Source of the DNA: Halobellus rarus
Lineage (GTDB): Archaea; Halobacteriota; Halobacteria; Halobacteriales; Haloferacaceae
Assembly: GCF_024494595.1 (NCBI RefSeq)
Contig: NZ_JANHDI010000014.1
Coordinates: 89,313-153,312 of the forward strand
Direction: 5' to 3'
DNA length: 64,000 bases
Shown here in pieces: positions 39,408 to 47,842 of the stretch; the first letter of the stretch is position 1, and the number at the start of each line of letters is the position of its first letter. The notes beneath the pieces are model-generated. The model did no database searches. It was not told where the DNA came from and was given only the letters and a program-made list of their open reading frames with translations. A program made the translations under genes and the position numbers.

Positions 39408-40400
39408 ATGACCGATACCGTGGACCTCCGCGAGTACGTCCCCGATAGCTGTCGGGACCTGCTCGATATGGAGGCCAACGAACTTCGCTCAGAAGTTCCG
39501 GCGCTCGCTCGCGACAAGCAGCGGATGGGAGAGGTCGATCAGGCGGTCAAGTCCCTACCCTCGCATCACGATCTCTACCTCGGCGACGCCCGCGATCTCT
39601 CGATGGTCGACGACGAAAGCGTCGAACTCGTCGTGACCTCGCCGCCGTACTTCAACCTCAAGGACTACGAGAACGGCACCGGCGGCGAGGACCAACTCGG
39701 CGACATCGACGACTACACGCACTTCAACGAGCAGGTCGACCAGGTCTGGAAGAACTGCTTCGACAAGCTCGTCCCCGGCGGCCGGATGTGCGTCGTCGTC
39801 GGAGACGTCCTCCGATCCCGCAGCGAGCACGGGCGGCATCGCGTGATCCCGCTGCACGCGACGATCCAGGAGCACGCGGTCGACATCGGCTTCGACAACC
39901 TCGCGCCGATCATCTGGTACAAGATCGGGAACGCGAGCCTCGAAGCGGGCGGGAACGCGCGCTTCCTCGGGAAGCCCTACGAGCCCGGCGCGGTCATCAA
40001 GAACGACATCGAATACATCCTGCTGTTCAGAAAGCCCGGCGGCTACCGCTCGCCCTCGATCGAGAAGCGGATTCTCAGCACGATCGAGGCCGATCAACAC
40101 CAGAAGTGCTTCCGACAGCTCTGGGACGACATCCAGGGCGCGCCGCAGACCGATCACCCCGCACCCTACCCCGCCGATCTCGCCGAGCGACTGATCCGGA
40201 TGTTCTCCTTCGCGGGCGATACCGTGCTCGATCCCTTCGCCGGCACCGGCTCGACCGCGGTCGGGGCTTCACGACTCGGCCGGAACTCGATCAACGTGGA
40301 GCTCGAAGAGGAGTACCTCGAGCTGGCCGAGGAACGGATCAAGAGCGAGCGCGGCACGCTGACGAACTACCAGAATCTGACGGTCGAAGTCACGCGGTAG
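39408..40400 (+). CDS. Beta-class DNA methyltransferase (probably N4-cytosine)
   Basis: A 330-residue AdoMet-dependent modification enzyme. The catalytic motif VVTSPPYFNL (residues 75-84) precedes the AdoMet-binding motif DPFAGTGSTAVG (275-286), the order of the beta class; SPPY rather than DPPY favours N4-methylcytosine. A putative recognition region lies between. The ATG at 39408 starts the GC-rich gene; the frame before it is AT-rich. It likely pairs with the PD-(D/E)XK nuclease at 41404 as a type II restriction-modification system, with an AT-rich gene inserted between. Recognition sequence unknown. Confidence 0.85.
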   Translation: MTDTVDLREYVPDSCRDLLDMEANELRSEVPALARDKQRMGEVDQAVKSLPSHHDLYLGDARDLSMVDDESVELVVTSPPYFNLKDYENGTGGEDQLGDIDDYTHFNEQVDQVWKNCFDKLVPGGRMCVVVGDVLRSRSEHGRHRVIPLHATIQEHAVDIGFDNLAPIIWYKIGNASLEAGGNARFLGKPYEPGAVIKNDIEYILLFRKPGGYRSPSIEKRILSTIEADQHQKCFRQLWDDIQGAPQTDHPAPYPADLAERLIRMFSFAGDTVLDPFAGTGSTAVGASRLGRNSINVELEEEYLELAEERIKSERGTLTNYQNLTVEVTR

Positions 40401-40498
40401 CAAACTGATTTAGAAAGCGGCCCGTGAATATCTGTATTCGCGTGCAAAAAGCGTCCTAACAACATCTATTAAAATCTAGCTGTCACTTACTCATAACG

Positions 40499-41308
40499 AT
40501 GCTGCGAGACCGATGGAAAGAGATGGATGTATCTTTATCAAAAGTTGCTTGGAGATCTACAGAAGGTCTCTTAGTGGGAATACTAGCATCTCTGATTGTA
40601 AGTGCGGTTCTGCTTGGGGCTCCTTCTAGCCCATTTACTTCGTCAAACATTCAGGTAACTGATCACCAAACTATTGATGAACAGTACCAAACAGTTCTAA
40701 TAAATACTGGAAATCAACCCGCTAAGGGTGTCACAATCACTATTCAAGCTATGAATATAGACTATCAAGAACATCAACGGATTGACTATATTGCATCAGG
40801 GCAATCATATACAATTCCATTTCAACCACAGCCGATTCTTCAAAATACCACCAGTAACCAAACAGAGATTTCAGCCGTAGATCGCCAAAATGCCATCCAA
40901 CTATGCAAGTCCCTAGATAAAACGTCTCAACTTAGGCTTTATCGGGCATCCATTCCAGCAGCGAACCCATTTCAACAAGCTACACGAGATAATCTAGAAT
41001 ATAAGGAAGGGAAGATATTCTTCAATAACACTTCAGCGGTTGAAATACAGGAAACAGAGTACGTGCAAAAAAAGGCTAGTCCAACGGATTACCGGGTTAC
41101 TGTGAGGAACAAGCAAAATAATCTGACCTACGATATCGATTCGTTCACTTATCCTGAGTCGACTAGGAATGCGACAAACAAATCGAAAGAGGATACGAAT
41201 CATCCAGAGGAAGTACTCATAACAAGGAATCAGTTCGGTGAATGTTCAATTAATGGGAAATCATTACGTAGTGCACTTCAGCGTAATGAGGGTGGAGTGG
41301 AGTCATAG
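40499..41308 (+). CDS. AT-rich membrane-anchored beta-sandwich protein (2 of 3)
   Basis: A 269-residue protein: one membrane helix at about residues 21-41 (EGLLVGILASLIVSAVLLG), then a soluble part with QTVLINTGNQPAKGVTITIQ, an Asn-x-Gly beta-sandwich pattern like the proteins at 33610 and 51026, and a long Asn/Gln/Thr-rich C-terminal region. Strongly AT-rich, lying between the GC-rich methyltransferase and nuclease genes as if inserted. No family recognised. Confidence 0.6.
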   Translation: MLRDRWKEMDVSLSKVAWRSTEGLLVGILASLIVSAVLLGAPSSPFTSSNIQVTDHQTIDEQYQTVLINTGNQPAKGVTITIQAMNIDYQEHQRIDYIASGQSYTIPFQPQPILQNTTSNQTEISAVDRQNAIQLCKSLDKTSQLRLYRASIPAANPFQQATRDNLEYKEGKIFFNNTSAVEIQETEYVQKKASPTDYRVTVRNKQNNLTYDIDSFTYPESTRNATNKSKEDTNHPEEVLITRNQFGECSINGKSLRSALQRNEGGVES

Positions 41309-41403
41309 ACCGCATTAAATTCGTTTTCTCTATCTATTCCAGAAGAACAGTCCACAGCTAACTCATCGGTGGCTTTTAGAGACCTATAGATAATCCTGAC
41401 TGT

Positions 41404-42357
41404 GTGTCTCACCAATATGGTGATGAGCGGATCGTCGAGTGGCTGAACGACAATCAGTACCACCCGCGATCCCCCGCCCACGGAAGCGCCTCGTGCCTCT
41501 ATCTTCTCGACGACCTCCTCGAAGAGAGCGATAAGTTCAGAGAAGCCGCCGAGTCCGGCGAAATCGTCTACCAGGAAGATTTCACCGTCGGCGAGGGCCC
41601 GTCGAAGTGGAACACCGATCTCGTCGTGGGGCCGCCCACAGACGACGTCCAGGTCACGATCGGCGACGACCGGACGATCGCCGAGGGAACGCCCGAGGAG
41701 ATCTGGCTCGCGATCGACGCGAAGTCCGTGATGACCGAGCACGGGAAGGCCCGGAGGAACCGCCAGCGGGACATCAACAGCTTCGCCGACATTATGCATC
41801 GCCACTACCCAGGCGCGGTGACCGGCGGACTGCTGTTGATCAACACGGCGGAGCGATTCAAATCCCCCCTGCGTGACGAGGGCGACATCACCGAACACGA
41901 CCGCATCGAGAGCCTCGTCGAGGAGACCGTTGAGATGTTCCGCGACATCGACCGCGCCGAGGGCGATGTGAGTCCGAACGTCGACGGCGTCGGCTGCGTC
42001 GTCGTCGACCACACGAACCTCGACGACGGCGAGGAGACGACGCTCGTCACTGATCCGCCCGCACCCCAGGAGGACGACATCGTCCACTACCACCGGTTCC
42101 TCGAGATCCTCATCGACACGCTGGAGAGCCGGTGGCTGACGGGAGCCCCGCCGGATCTCTCGGAGCTCCGGGAGCTCGAGGACCTCCACACGACGCTGGA
42201 CCGGCAGGTCGTCGAACTGGCCCACGCGGCGCACATCCTCGGCGACGAGATCGAAGACGGCGATGTCAACGAGGAGACGATCGAACGCCTAGAGTCGGAA
42301 GTCGCCGAGATCGAGGTCGTCGTCGAAAGCATCGAGAGTGAGTACGAAGATGACTGA
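41404..42357 (+). CDS. PD-(D/E)XK restriction endonuclease-like protein
   Basis: A 317-residue protein from GTG 41404. The nuclease core is visible as WNTDLVVGPP (Asp72) followed by EIWLAIDAKSVM (Asp105 and Lys107), the PD...(D/E)xK arrangement of restriction enzymes, then KARRNRQRDINSFADIM. The C-terminal third is helical and acidic. Its position next to a beta-class methyltransferase and its overlap with the following HNH gene indicate restriction. The exact type and cut site cannot be read. Confidence 0.72.
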   Translation: MSHQYGDERIVEWLNDNQYHPRSPAHGSASCLYLLDDLLEESDKFREAAESGEIVYQEDFTVGEGPSKWNTDLVVGPPTDDVQVTIGDDRTIAEGTPEEIWLAIDAKSVMTEHGKARRNRQRDINSFADIMHRHYPGAVTGGLLLINTAERFKSPLRDEGDITEHDRIESLVEETVEMFRDIDRAEGDVSPNVDGVGCVVVDHTNLDDGEETTLVTDPPAPQEDDIVHYHRFLEILIDTLESRWLTGAPPDLSELRELEDLHTTLDRQVVELAHAAHILGDEIEDGDVNEETIERLESEVAEIEVVVESIESEYEDD

Positions 42358-43258
42358 TTTCGCACTAGCACGACCCCTCGAGATCGGAGAGTCGCTCACC
42401 CAATCCGGGGTAGAGGACGTATTCGAGACGAACTTCGGATATCAGTTCAAGGGAATCACCCTCCGGTCCCCGGACGCTGGTCGGTATCTCATCCTCCTCG
42501 CGAACGAGGGCGAGATTTACGACGACGAATTCGGCCAGGGCGACGAGTTCACGTATCTCGGAGAGGGGGTTCGCGAGAAAGGCGATCAGAAGGAGACCGC
42601 CGCAAACAAGGCCCTCATCGACGCGATCGAGGATCCGCTCCCGATCTACCTCTTTACGAGCACGGAAGGCATCGACGACTACGAGTATCGAGGACTCGTC
42701 GAAGTCCAGGACTACGAGTACGTGAGCGACGGAGCGCGGATGGTCTACCGATTCCAAATCAAGCGACTCGGAATCAGCAGCTGGGAAGGCTACCAGCGAA
42801 CTGCGAGCGAGGTCGAAGAGACCACACGGGAGCCGCCGTCGCTCACTGAAAACTCGACGGAGTACACGACGGCGGAGTCGAAGGTGCGGTCGTCAGTCTT
42901 CGCGCGGAAGGTGAAGCAGCGATACGACTACCGATGTGCAGCGTGCGGAGCGCGGCGTTTCTCTCCTGAAGGAAACCCGGAAGTCGAGGCGGCGCACATC
43001 TACCCGAAATCTGAGGACGGTCCGGACGACCTACGAAACGGAATCGCGTTGTGTAAGCTCCACCACTGGGCGTTCGACCGCGGATGGTTCAGCGTCGACG
43101 ACGATCTCGGCATCATCGTGAGAGAAGACGCGGAACAGGTAGTCCCGGAAGAAATTGCAATTCTTTCAGAAGAGACGTTACTGACTCCGTCTACAGATGA
43201 CCTAGAACCTCACTCCATCTATCTTCAGGCTCACAGGCGACTTCACGGATTTGAGTAA
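42350..43258 (+). CDS. SRA-like/HNH endonuclease
   Basis: A 302-residue protein. Residues 1-140 resemble the SRA/YDG-like base-recognition fold (FTYLGEGVREKGDQKETAANKAL, IYLFTST, YEYRGLVEVQDYEYV). Residues 180-260 form an HNH nuclease with RCAACGARRF, EAAHIYPKSEDG and NGIALCKLHHWAFDRGWF. Proteins with this pairing often cut modified DNA. It overlaps the PD-(D/E)XK gene by eight bases (ATG 42350; GTG 42338 is possible), so the two nucleases are coexpressed. Modification-dependent cutting is inferred only from the architecture. Confidence 0.78.
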   Translation: MTDFALARPLEIGESLTQSGVEDVFETNFGYQFKGITLRSPDAGRYLILLANEGEIYDDEFGQGDEFTYLGEGVREKGDQKETAANKALIDAIEDPLPIYLFTSTEGIDDYEYRGLVEVQDYEYVSDGARMVYRFQIKRLGISSWEGYQRTASEVEETTREPPSLTENSTEYTTAESKVRSSVFARKVKQRYDYRCAACGARRFSPEGNPEVEAAHIYPKSEDGPDDLRNGIALCKLHHWAFDRGWFSVDDDLGIIVREDAEQVVPEEIAILSEETLLTPSTDDLEPHSIYLQAHRRLHGFE

Positions 43259-43295
43259 ACGAGAACTAAGTCTCCGCGCCGAATAACGACAGCCT

Positions 43296-44030
43296 ATGAA
43301 CACCTACGTCGGCGTCGACGGCTGTCCGGATGGTTGGATCGCCGTTGTGTACTCGGATGCAGATTTCGTAGGAGCATCGTTCTACGAGAACATCTCGGAC
43401 CTTTGGGACGATCACTCCGACGCCGAACGAATCCTCGTCGACATCCCGATCGGGCTTCGCTAGAACTCCAGTGACCCACGGGAGTGCGATGCAGCCGCAC
43501 GTGAGGTGCTCAAACCCGATCGATACAGGAGCGTCTTTCCGACCCCGGTGCGGAAGGCAGCCCGCCAGGAATCCTACGAGGAGGCCAAGGAGAAGCAAGA
43601 GGAGCTAACGGAGGGGAGTCTGAACCGACAGACGTGGGGGATCACCCCGAAGATCCGCAAAGTCGATCAGTTCCTTCTGGATACTAAAGCTGCCCGCGAC
43701 ACGATACGAGAAGCACATCCCGAGGTCTGCTTCTGGGCGTTCGCCGGTGAAGAGATGGAATACTCGAAGACTAACGATCGGGCGCAAGCGTTCTGGGAGC
43801 GAGTCGCCGTTCTCCGGAAAGTCGAGAGATACGTGTACGATCACCTCTGGGAAGTCGGCACCGGAGACCTCGGTGGCTCGCCATCGAACGACGATATCGT
43901 CGACGCGTTCGCAGTTGCACTGACCGCCCGCGGCGACGAGGAGGGTCTCGAAACGCTCCCGGGAGAGCCCGAAGAGGATGAGGAAGGTCTACCGATGGAG
44001 ATGGTCTACCGGCCAGCAACGGCTGATTAA
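43296..44030 (+). pseudogene. DUF429 protein interrupted by an in-frame TAG
   Basis: Starting at ATG 43296 (TYVGVDGCPDGWIAV), the frame reaches VDIPIGLR and then a TAG at 43461-43463, exactly where the family continues. After the stop the same frame goes on without shift: RECDAAAREVL, RSVFPTPVRKAARQES, then TWGITPKIRKVDQFL and DDIVDAFAVALTAR, all DUF429 features (a predicted RNase H-like fold). So the gene is full length but for one nonsense codon. It may be a recent pseudogene, a sequencing error, or read through. It lies directly after the nuclease genes. Confidence 0.8.
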
Positions 44031-44035
44031 TAGGC

Positions 44036-44395
44036 TTATCCTGACACCACTGTCCGAACGTCCACACCCTCCGTGGCGTGCTCGATCACGAACCGAAGCC
44101 ACTCGTCCAACTGATCGATCCCGGGTAGTGCCTCCGCCTCGCTGCTCGCGATCAGTACGGTTCCCCGATAGATGCGCGTCGGTTCCAGTCGCCCGCTTTC
44201 CGAATCGAGACGCAGCGCGACGCGGAAGCCGTCGGCTTCGGTCCCGACGTCCAGAGCGAAGCCGCGACTGTCCCGGACGAGATCGACAGCGACCCGTCGG
44301 GGCGTCGCCTCGCCGGGATCGAAGCCGTACGCCGTGAGGTCGAGGACGAATTGCGCTCTCGGTTCGAACGAGCGGAGGTGGTTGCTACGAGACAT
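44036..44395 (-). CDS. Hypothetical protein
   Basis: A 119-residue acidic protein with strands such as QFVLDLTAYGF, RRVAVDLVRDSRGFALDVG and RVALRLDSESGRL; no family or motif recognised. It converges on the DUF429 remnant, five bases apart. Upstream of its start (34-51 bases) is a weaker copy of the shared element seen at 33463 and 46242. Confidence 0.55.
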   Translation of the reverse strand: MSRSNHLRSFEPRAQFVLDLTAYGFDPGEATPRRVAVDLVRDSRGFALDVGTEADGFRVALRLDSESGRLEPTRIYRGTVLIASSEAEALPGIDQLDEWLRFVIEHATEGVDVRTVVSG

Positions 44396-44428
44396 AGATC
44401 CGACTACAGGGGATGTCGATAAACTGCT

Positions 44429-44446
44429 GTGGGGGCCGTGAACGAA
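44429..44446 (-). repeat. Shared upstream element, weaker copy 3
   Basis: GTGGGGGCCGTGAACGAA on the plus strand, the core of the 29-bp element with one extra G and without the AATAGGCG part. It lies between the divergent genes at 44395 and 44536; a TTTATCGA box follows on the minus strand, as a TATA box would for the leftward gene. Confidence 0.4.
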
Positions 44447-44535
44447 AGTGGAGCGGCGTTCGCCGTTGGCTCGTATGGCGCAAAATTGCTTTGTTCGAGG
44501 AAAACATTTTGTCCCTGGGACGACTCTCGGTTTAT

Positions 44536-45150
44536 ATGACCGACACCGGAGCCCCCGAAGATCGGTGGCAGGGAGACGTCAACGAGGCCGCCGCCGAGGA
44601 CTGGAAGGCCGACACGACGACGTTCGAGCGCGTGCGCCAGATAATCGACGTCACCACGGAGCCCCAGACCGCGAGCCAGATCGCCGAGCGGGCCCGGGTG
44701 AGCGAACCGACCGCGCGCAAACACCTCTCCGCCCTCGCCGAGACTGGCCGGGTGAAGACGTTCACCTCGGATGCCGGAACGAGGTATATGCGGGCCCCGC
44801 AGATGCTGGCGATGCGCCGGATCTCCGACATCCACCGGGAACACACGAAGGCCGAGATCCGGGACGCGATTCGGGACCTCAAAGCGGAACTGCAGGAGTT
44901 CCGCGAGCGCTACGACGTCGTCGACGTCGACGAGCTCACGCTCGATCTCGAACCGGGCGACGACGGCTGGGAGGACGTCGCCCGCTGGCAACAGGTCGAG
45001 CAGAGCCTCGATATCGCGCAGGCGGCGCTGTCCCTCTACGACTTCGACCCGGACGACAGCCGCTCGGCGGCCGCCCGGACGTCCGATACGGGCTCGATCG
45101 TCGAAGAGCGGGGCGCGCTGGGCGGCGATTCGACCCAGTCGACCGCGTAG
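44536..45150 (+). CDS. HTH regulator (DUF7342-like)
   Basis: A 204-residue protein. A winged HTH occupies residues 25-85 (TFERVRQIIDVTTEPQTASQIAERARVSEPTARKHLSALAETGRVKTF); then come a helical linker with EIRDAIRDLKAELQEF and an acidic C-terminal region. It resembles the haloarchaeal DUF7342 HTH group by memory. The stop codon is followed directly by the ATG of the next gene. The ATG at 44536 is chosen because the domain begins there and a TTTATA box lies just upstream. Confidence 0.75.
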   Translation: MTDTGAPEDRWQGDVNEAAAEDWKADTTTFERVRQIIDVTTEPQTASQIAERARVSEPTARKHLSALAETGRVKTFTSDAGTRYMRAPQMLAMRRISDIHREHTKAEIRDAIRDLKAELQEFRERYDVVDVDELTLDLEPGDDGWEDVARWQQVEQSLDIAQAALSLYDFDPDDSRSAAARTSDTGSIVEERGALGGDSTQSTA

Positions 45151-45606
45151 ATGGCTCCCGGAACCGACATCGAGGGAAACGTCGGACCGTTAGACGACGT
45201 CGCACTGGAACAGATCCGGGAGGTGTTCCGCAGCGTCGACGGCCTCGTCGAGGAGGCCGGCTTCGACAGCCGATTGGATCCCACGACTCTGGAGATACAC
45301 TTCGTCGACGGGATCGGAGAGGCCGATTGGTGTCGCCTCGACGTCCGGTGGTTCCAGCGGGGCTACTACAGCTTCCACTACACGGACGAACAGGGAGTGA
45401 ACTTCCGGTTCGACTACCACCCGAAGCCGAACGCGCCGGACAAGCACTTCCACGCACCGCCGGAGGCTCGTTCGAGCGATCCCGAGCCGTCCTGCATCGT
45501 CGCCACCGAACCGACAGTCGTCGCACGAGCGGTGCATAGCCTCTGGCGTCGAGCCTACGAGACGGATTCGGTAGAGCACCTGAACGAAGCTGAAAACCCT
45601 CCATAG
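45151..45606 (+). CDS. Partner of HTH regulator (DUF6516-like)
   Basis: A 151-residue protein whose core is RLDVRWFQRGYYSFHYTDEQGVNFRFDYHPKP followed by DKHFHAPPEA, a pattern I recall from DUF6516-type proteins that regularly sit next to a small HTH protein. Start and preceding stop touch (TAG ATG). Such two-gene units behave like toxin-antitoxin or regulatory pairs, though I know of no proof for this family. No catalytic residues are obvious. Confidence 0.65.
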   Translation: MAPGTDIEGNVGPLDDVALEQIREVFRSVDGLVEEAGFDSRLDPTTLEIHFVDGIGEADWCRLDVRWFQRGYYSFHYTDEQGVNFRFDYHPKPNAPDKHFHAPPEARSSDPEPSCIVATEPTVVARAVHSLWRRAYETDSVEHLNEAENPP

Positions 45607-45627
45607 CGGAGAAGTGACCCCTCCGGT

Positions 45628-45939
45628 TTAGGCCGACTCGTGCTGGAAGTTCGTCACCAGGTGTTCCCGAGTCTGCGTCGTGGATCCGGATTTTCCGTTG
45701 TTGATGAGGAATTGCTCGTCGCGACCGGAGACGTAGAACTCGTTCATCCCGTCGGGGAGTTCCGCATACGAACAGAGCCAGCATCCCTCGACGTCGCTCG
45801 TCGACGGATCCTTGTTCACGAGCACGCCCGCGGCTCCGCCGAAGACTTCGACGAAACACGTGTGCTCGGGAACGTGGTCGAGAATCCACGAGGAAAGCCG
45901 ACTCTTTCCCCCGGGAAACGGAAACACGGCGTCAGGCAT
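45628..45939 (-). pseudogene. Internally deleted DNA adenine methylase (Dam) remnant
   Basis: The 103-residue frame joins the two ends of a D12-class adenine methylase. The N-terminus has FPFPGGKSRLSSWILDHVPEHTCFVEVFGGAAGVLVNKDPS (AdoMet-binding FxGG and the VExFGG motif). The C-terminus has ELPDGMNEFYVSGRDEQFLINNGKSG and ends like the family (REHLVTNF). The central part, including the DPPY catalytic motif, is missing without loss of frame. A Dam protein is normally about 280-320 residues, so some 600 bases are gone. Almost certainly inactive. Confidence 0.75.
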
Positions 45940-46217
45940 CAGCGCCTCCCTCCGGGGAGATCGAGCGTTAGAAACACGTCGTCTACGTATTCGGGATCAT
46001 CAGGCTCCTCGATCGCCGTCCCGTCGTCGAAGGCATCCAGGAGTCGAACTGATCCGTCGGCCGTTACTCCGTACGTCCAGCGCCGGTCTTCGTCGACGAT
46101 GTCGACTCGCCCTGCGTAGTCCCGATCGGGACTCAACTCGAGGAGAACATCTCGCTCGCCGAGTCGAATTCGGTGCGACACGTTCTCTGATGGTGTTCGT
46201 ATTTTCCCTTGCACCAT
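45939..46217 (-). CDS. Hypothetical protein upstream of Dam remnant
   Basis: A 92-residue acidic beta-rich protein (VSHRIRLGERDVLLELSPDR, RVDIVDEDRRWTYGVTADGSVRLL); not recognised. Its stop overlaps the start of the Dam remnant by one base, so it was cotranscribed with the methylase. A strong copy of the shared 29-bp element lies 25 bases upstream of its start. Confidence 0.55.
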   Translation of the reverse strand: MVQGKIRTPSENVSHRIRLGERDVLLELSPDRDYAGRVDIVDEDRRWTYGVTADGSVRLLDAFDDGTAIEEPDDPEYVDDVFLTLDLPGGRR

Positions 46218-46241
46218 ACCTGGAGAAACACCGCGTCAAAA

Positions 46242-46270
46242 AATAGGCGCAGTGGGGCCGTGAACGAATA
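46242..46270 (-). repeat. Shared 29-bp element, copy 2
   Basis: Matches the copy at 33463-33491 at 26 of 29 positions. It lies 25-53 bases before the start of the leftward gene at 46217, with CCTATTTTTT as a possible TATA box on the minus strand. AT-rich sequence begins on its right, as at copy 1. Confidence 0.5.
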
Positions 46271-46434
46271 CTGCGAATTCGTAGAGAGGAGTCATAGAAG
46301 GAGTCCTACACTCGACTCAAGAATCGGTCAGTACAGAGTATGACTTTACCACGATGACTCTTCTTGTGCCCCTAAAACAAATGGCCCAACGGTATAGGAC
46401 ATATCAGATTGAGTATACCTAAATTAGTGAACCT

Positions 46435-46659
46435 TCAACTTCGCCTCCAGTCCTCCGGTAGTCGTCGCCAGAGCGGCAAAAATACACCATAGAACGACCC
46501 TATAATGAAAGCAATTGAAAATACAGTCACTTCTACTTCTGATATTTGTAGAACCTCGTATGTACCCAAGATAACGACGATGACTCCAAGGGCCCAGATG
46601 GCTAAAGGTACTCGCGCCTTTAGTGACAACCCCCGATGTCTAGACATACTTTCGGACAT
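46435..46659 (-). CDS. Small AT-rich membrane protein
   Basis: A 74-residue protein with a short basic N-terminus, two membrane helices (LAIWALGVIVVILGTYEVL and VTVFSIAFIIGSFYGVFL) and a C-terminal WRRLPEDWRRS. AT-rich compared with the host; no family recognised. A 217-base gap without a gene separates it from copy 2 of the shared element. It may be cargo of foreign origin. Confidence 0.5.
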   Translation of the reverse strand: MSESMSRHRGLSLKARVPLAIWALGVIVVILGTYEVLQISEVEVTVFSIAFIIGSFYGVFLPLWRRLPEDWRRS

Positions 46660-46939
46660 CTACTGCGAACGTAAATATTGGTAGGATAGCAGGAGATTCA
46701 GCGCCCCTCTTTCAGTTCAGTCCGTATCTGAAGAATCGGATTTCAACAGAAGCTCACAAATATTCTGGTCGAGACGCACGTCTACTGCGAAGGTGATTCA
46801 CTTTTCGGGAGAGCGAAAATAAGGTGAACCGAATCGCTCAACACAGGTGATTCACGTATCAAATCGGTACGTAGCATCGTCACTCGGTCTTTGGTATCTT
46901 CTGAGAATGCTCAGTCCTGCAAAAAACGGAAACCGCTGA
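46660..46939. other. AT-rich gap with possible IS-end remnant
   Basis: No gene is seen. GGATTTCAACAGAAGC at 46738-46753 closely resembles the inner-to-outer end of the MITE at 50445-50830 (GGATTTCAACAGAGCA), so a decayed relative may lie here. GGTGATTCAC occurs twice (near 46792 and 46845), and a diverged copy of the second context is found near 47626-47652. Confidence 0.3.
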
Positions 46940-47485
46940 TCAGCGACGGGTTTGGAGCAGGAAGGCTCCCCCGACGAGTGCAGTCACGGCAACAACAACG
47001 CCGAATCCGGGGGTCGATGCGCTGGAATTAGTCGGTGTCGCCTGATCGTTCCGGACCGGGGTCTCGAACGCAGCTGACTGGTCCTCACTAGCGACTACGC
47101 TGACCTTCACTGTGTCGTGCGTCTCAATCGCGGTGAAGTCGAATGTGGCGTTCCATTCGCCGTTGGGACCGACTGTGGCCGAGTCGCTCTGTAGGAACTC
47201 CGGTGCCGTCTCACCAGACGACTGAACACGGATTTGGAGCTCCGTACCCGCGTCTAGAGTCGATGTCCCGCGGATAGTCTGGCTCTCTGTCGATGTGACG
47301 CTCTCTGTTGTCAGTCCGAATGCATCGTCACCGGACTGGGCGGCTGCGGGAATCCCCACTGCGGATAGCAGGAGGAGGGCCGCTAGGCCGAGTGTGACGA
47401 ACGAGCGAAGCGATAACACCTGCGAACCGATGCGGGAATCCGTGCCGTCAGAGCGTGCTGACGGTGGAGAGGGACCAATTGTCAT
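46940..47485 (-). CDS. Small PGF-CTERM surface protein
   Basis: A 181-residue exported protein. A signal peptide or anchor (FVTLGLAALLLLSAVGIPAAAQ) lies around residues 30-52. A single beta domain follows (TIRGTSTLDAGTELQIRVQSSGE, WNATFDFTAIETHDTVKVSVVA), resembling the BGTF-like domain of haloarchaeal surface proteins. A Thr/Ser linker and STPGFGVVVAVTALVGGAFLLQTRR-type tail complete it: PGF motif, hydrophobic stretch, terminal arginines, as recognised by archaeosortase. S-layer proteins have the same parts but are much longer. The ATG at 47485 is chosen; the N-terminal extension before the signal is long. Confidence 0.75.
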   Translation of the reverse strand: MTIGPSPPSARSDGTDSRIGSQVLSLRSFVTLGLAALLLLSAVGIPAAAQSGDDAFGLTTESVTSTESQTIRGTSTLDAGTELQIRVQSSGETAPEFLQSDSATVGPNGEWNATFDFTAIETHDTVKVSVVASEDQSAAFETPVRNDQATPTNSSASTPGFGVVVAVTALVGGAFLLQTRR

Positions 47486-47842
47486 CCCACTTCGGGATCT
47501 CGTCTTCACCAAAAAGAACCTTCAGAAGGCTAAAAGAGCTGCTTAATTCCAATCTAATGAACTGATCGGTCTGAAACAGCAATTCTACGGTTTATTCAGT
47601 AACGGTTAGTCGAAATCAACCAAATCGAGTCGCTCAGTATAGGTGACTTAGCTACCGGAGTCACGAACAATGGCGATACTTGCCGAAATGAACTATGCGC
47701 CCACCGACCAAATCCACAGTGAGAGCGGTCGAGAGTCTGTATTGCTGGAAGAAACGGGACGCACGAGCGTCACCGAGACCGGCGAATTCGTCCACTAACG
47801 GTCGCTTGATAGTACAGTGGTCCGTCGAAAGAATTGATTAAC
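47486..47842. other. Gap with one possible 42-residue ORF
   Basis: A 357-base AT-richer gap. The only open frame of note is 47670-47798 (plus strand): ATG, then a 42-residue acidic peptide ending TGEFVH. It could be a fragment of a larger gene or chance; there is no motif. Otherwise I see nothing beyond the short repeats shared with 46660-46939. Confidence 0.3.
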
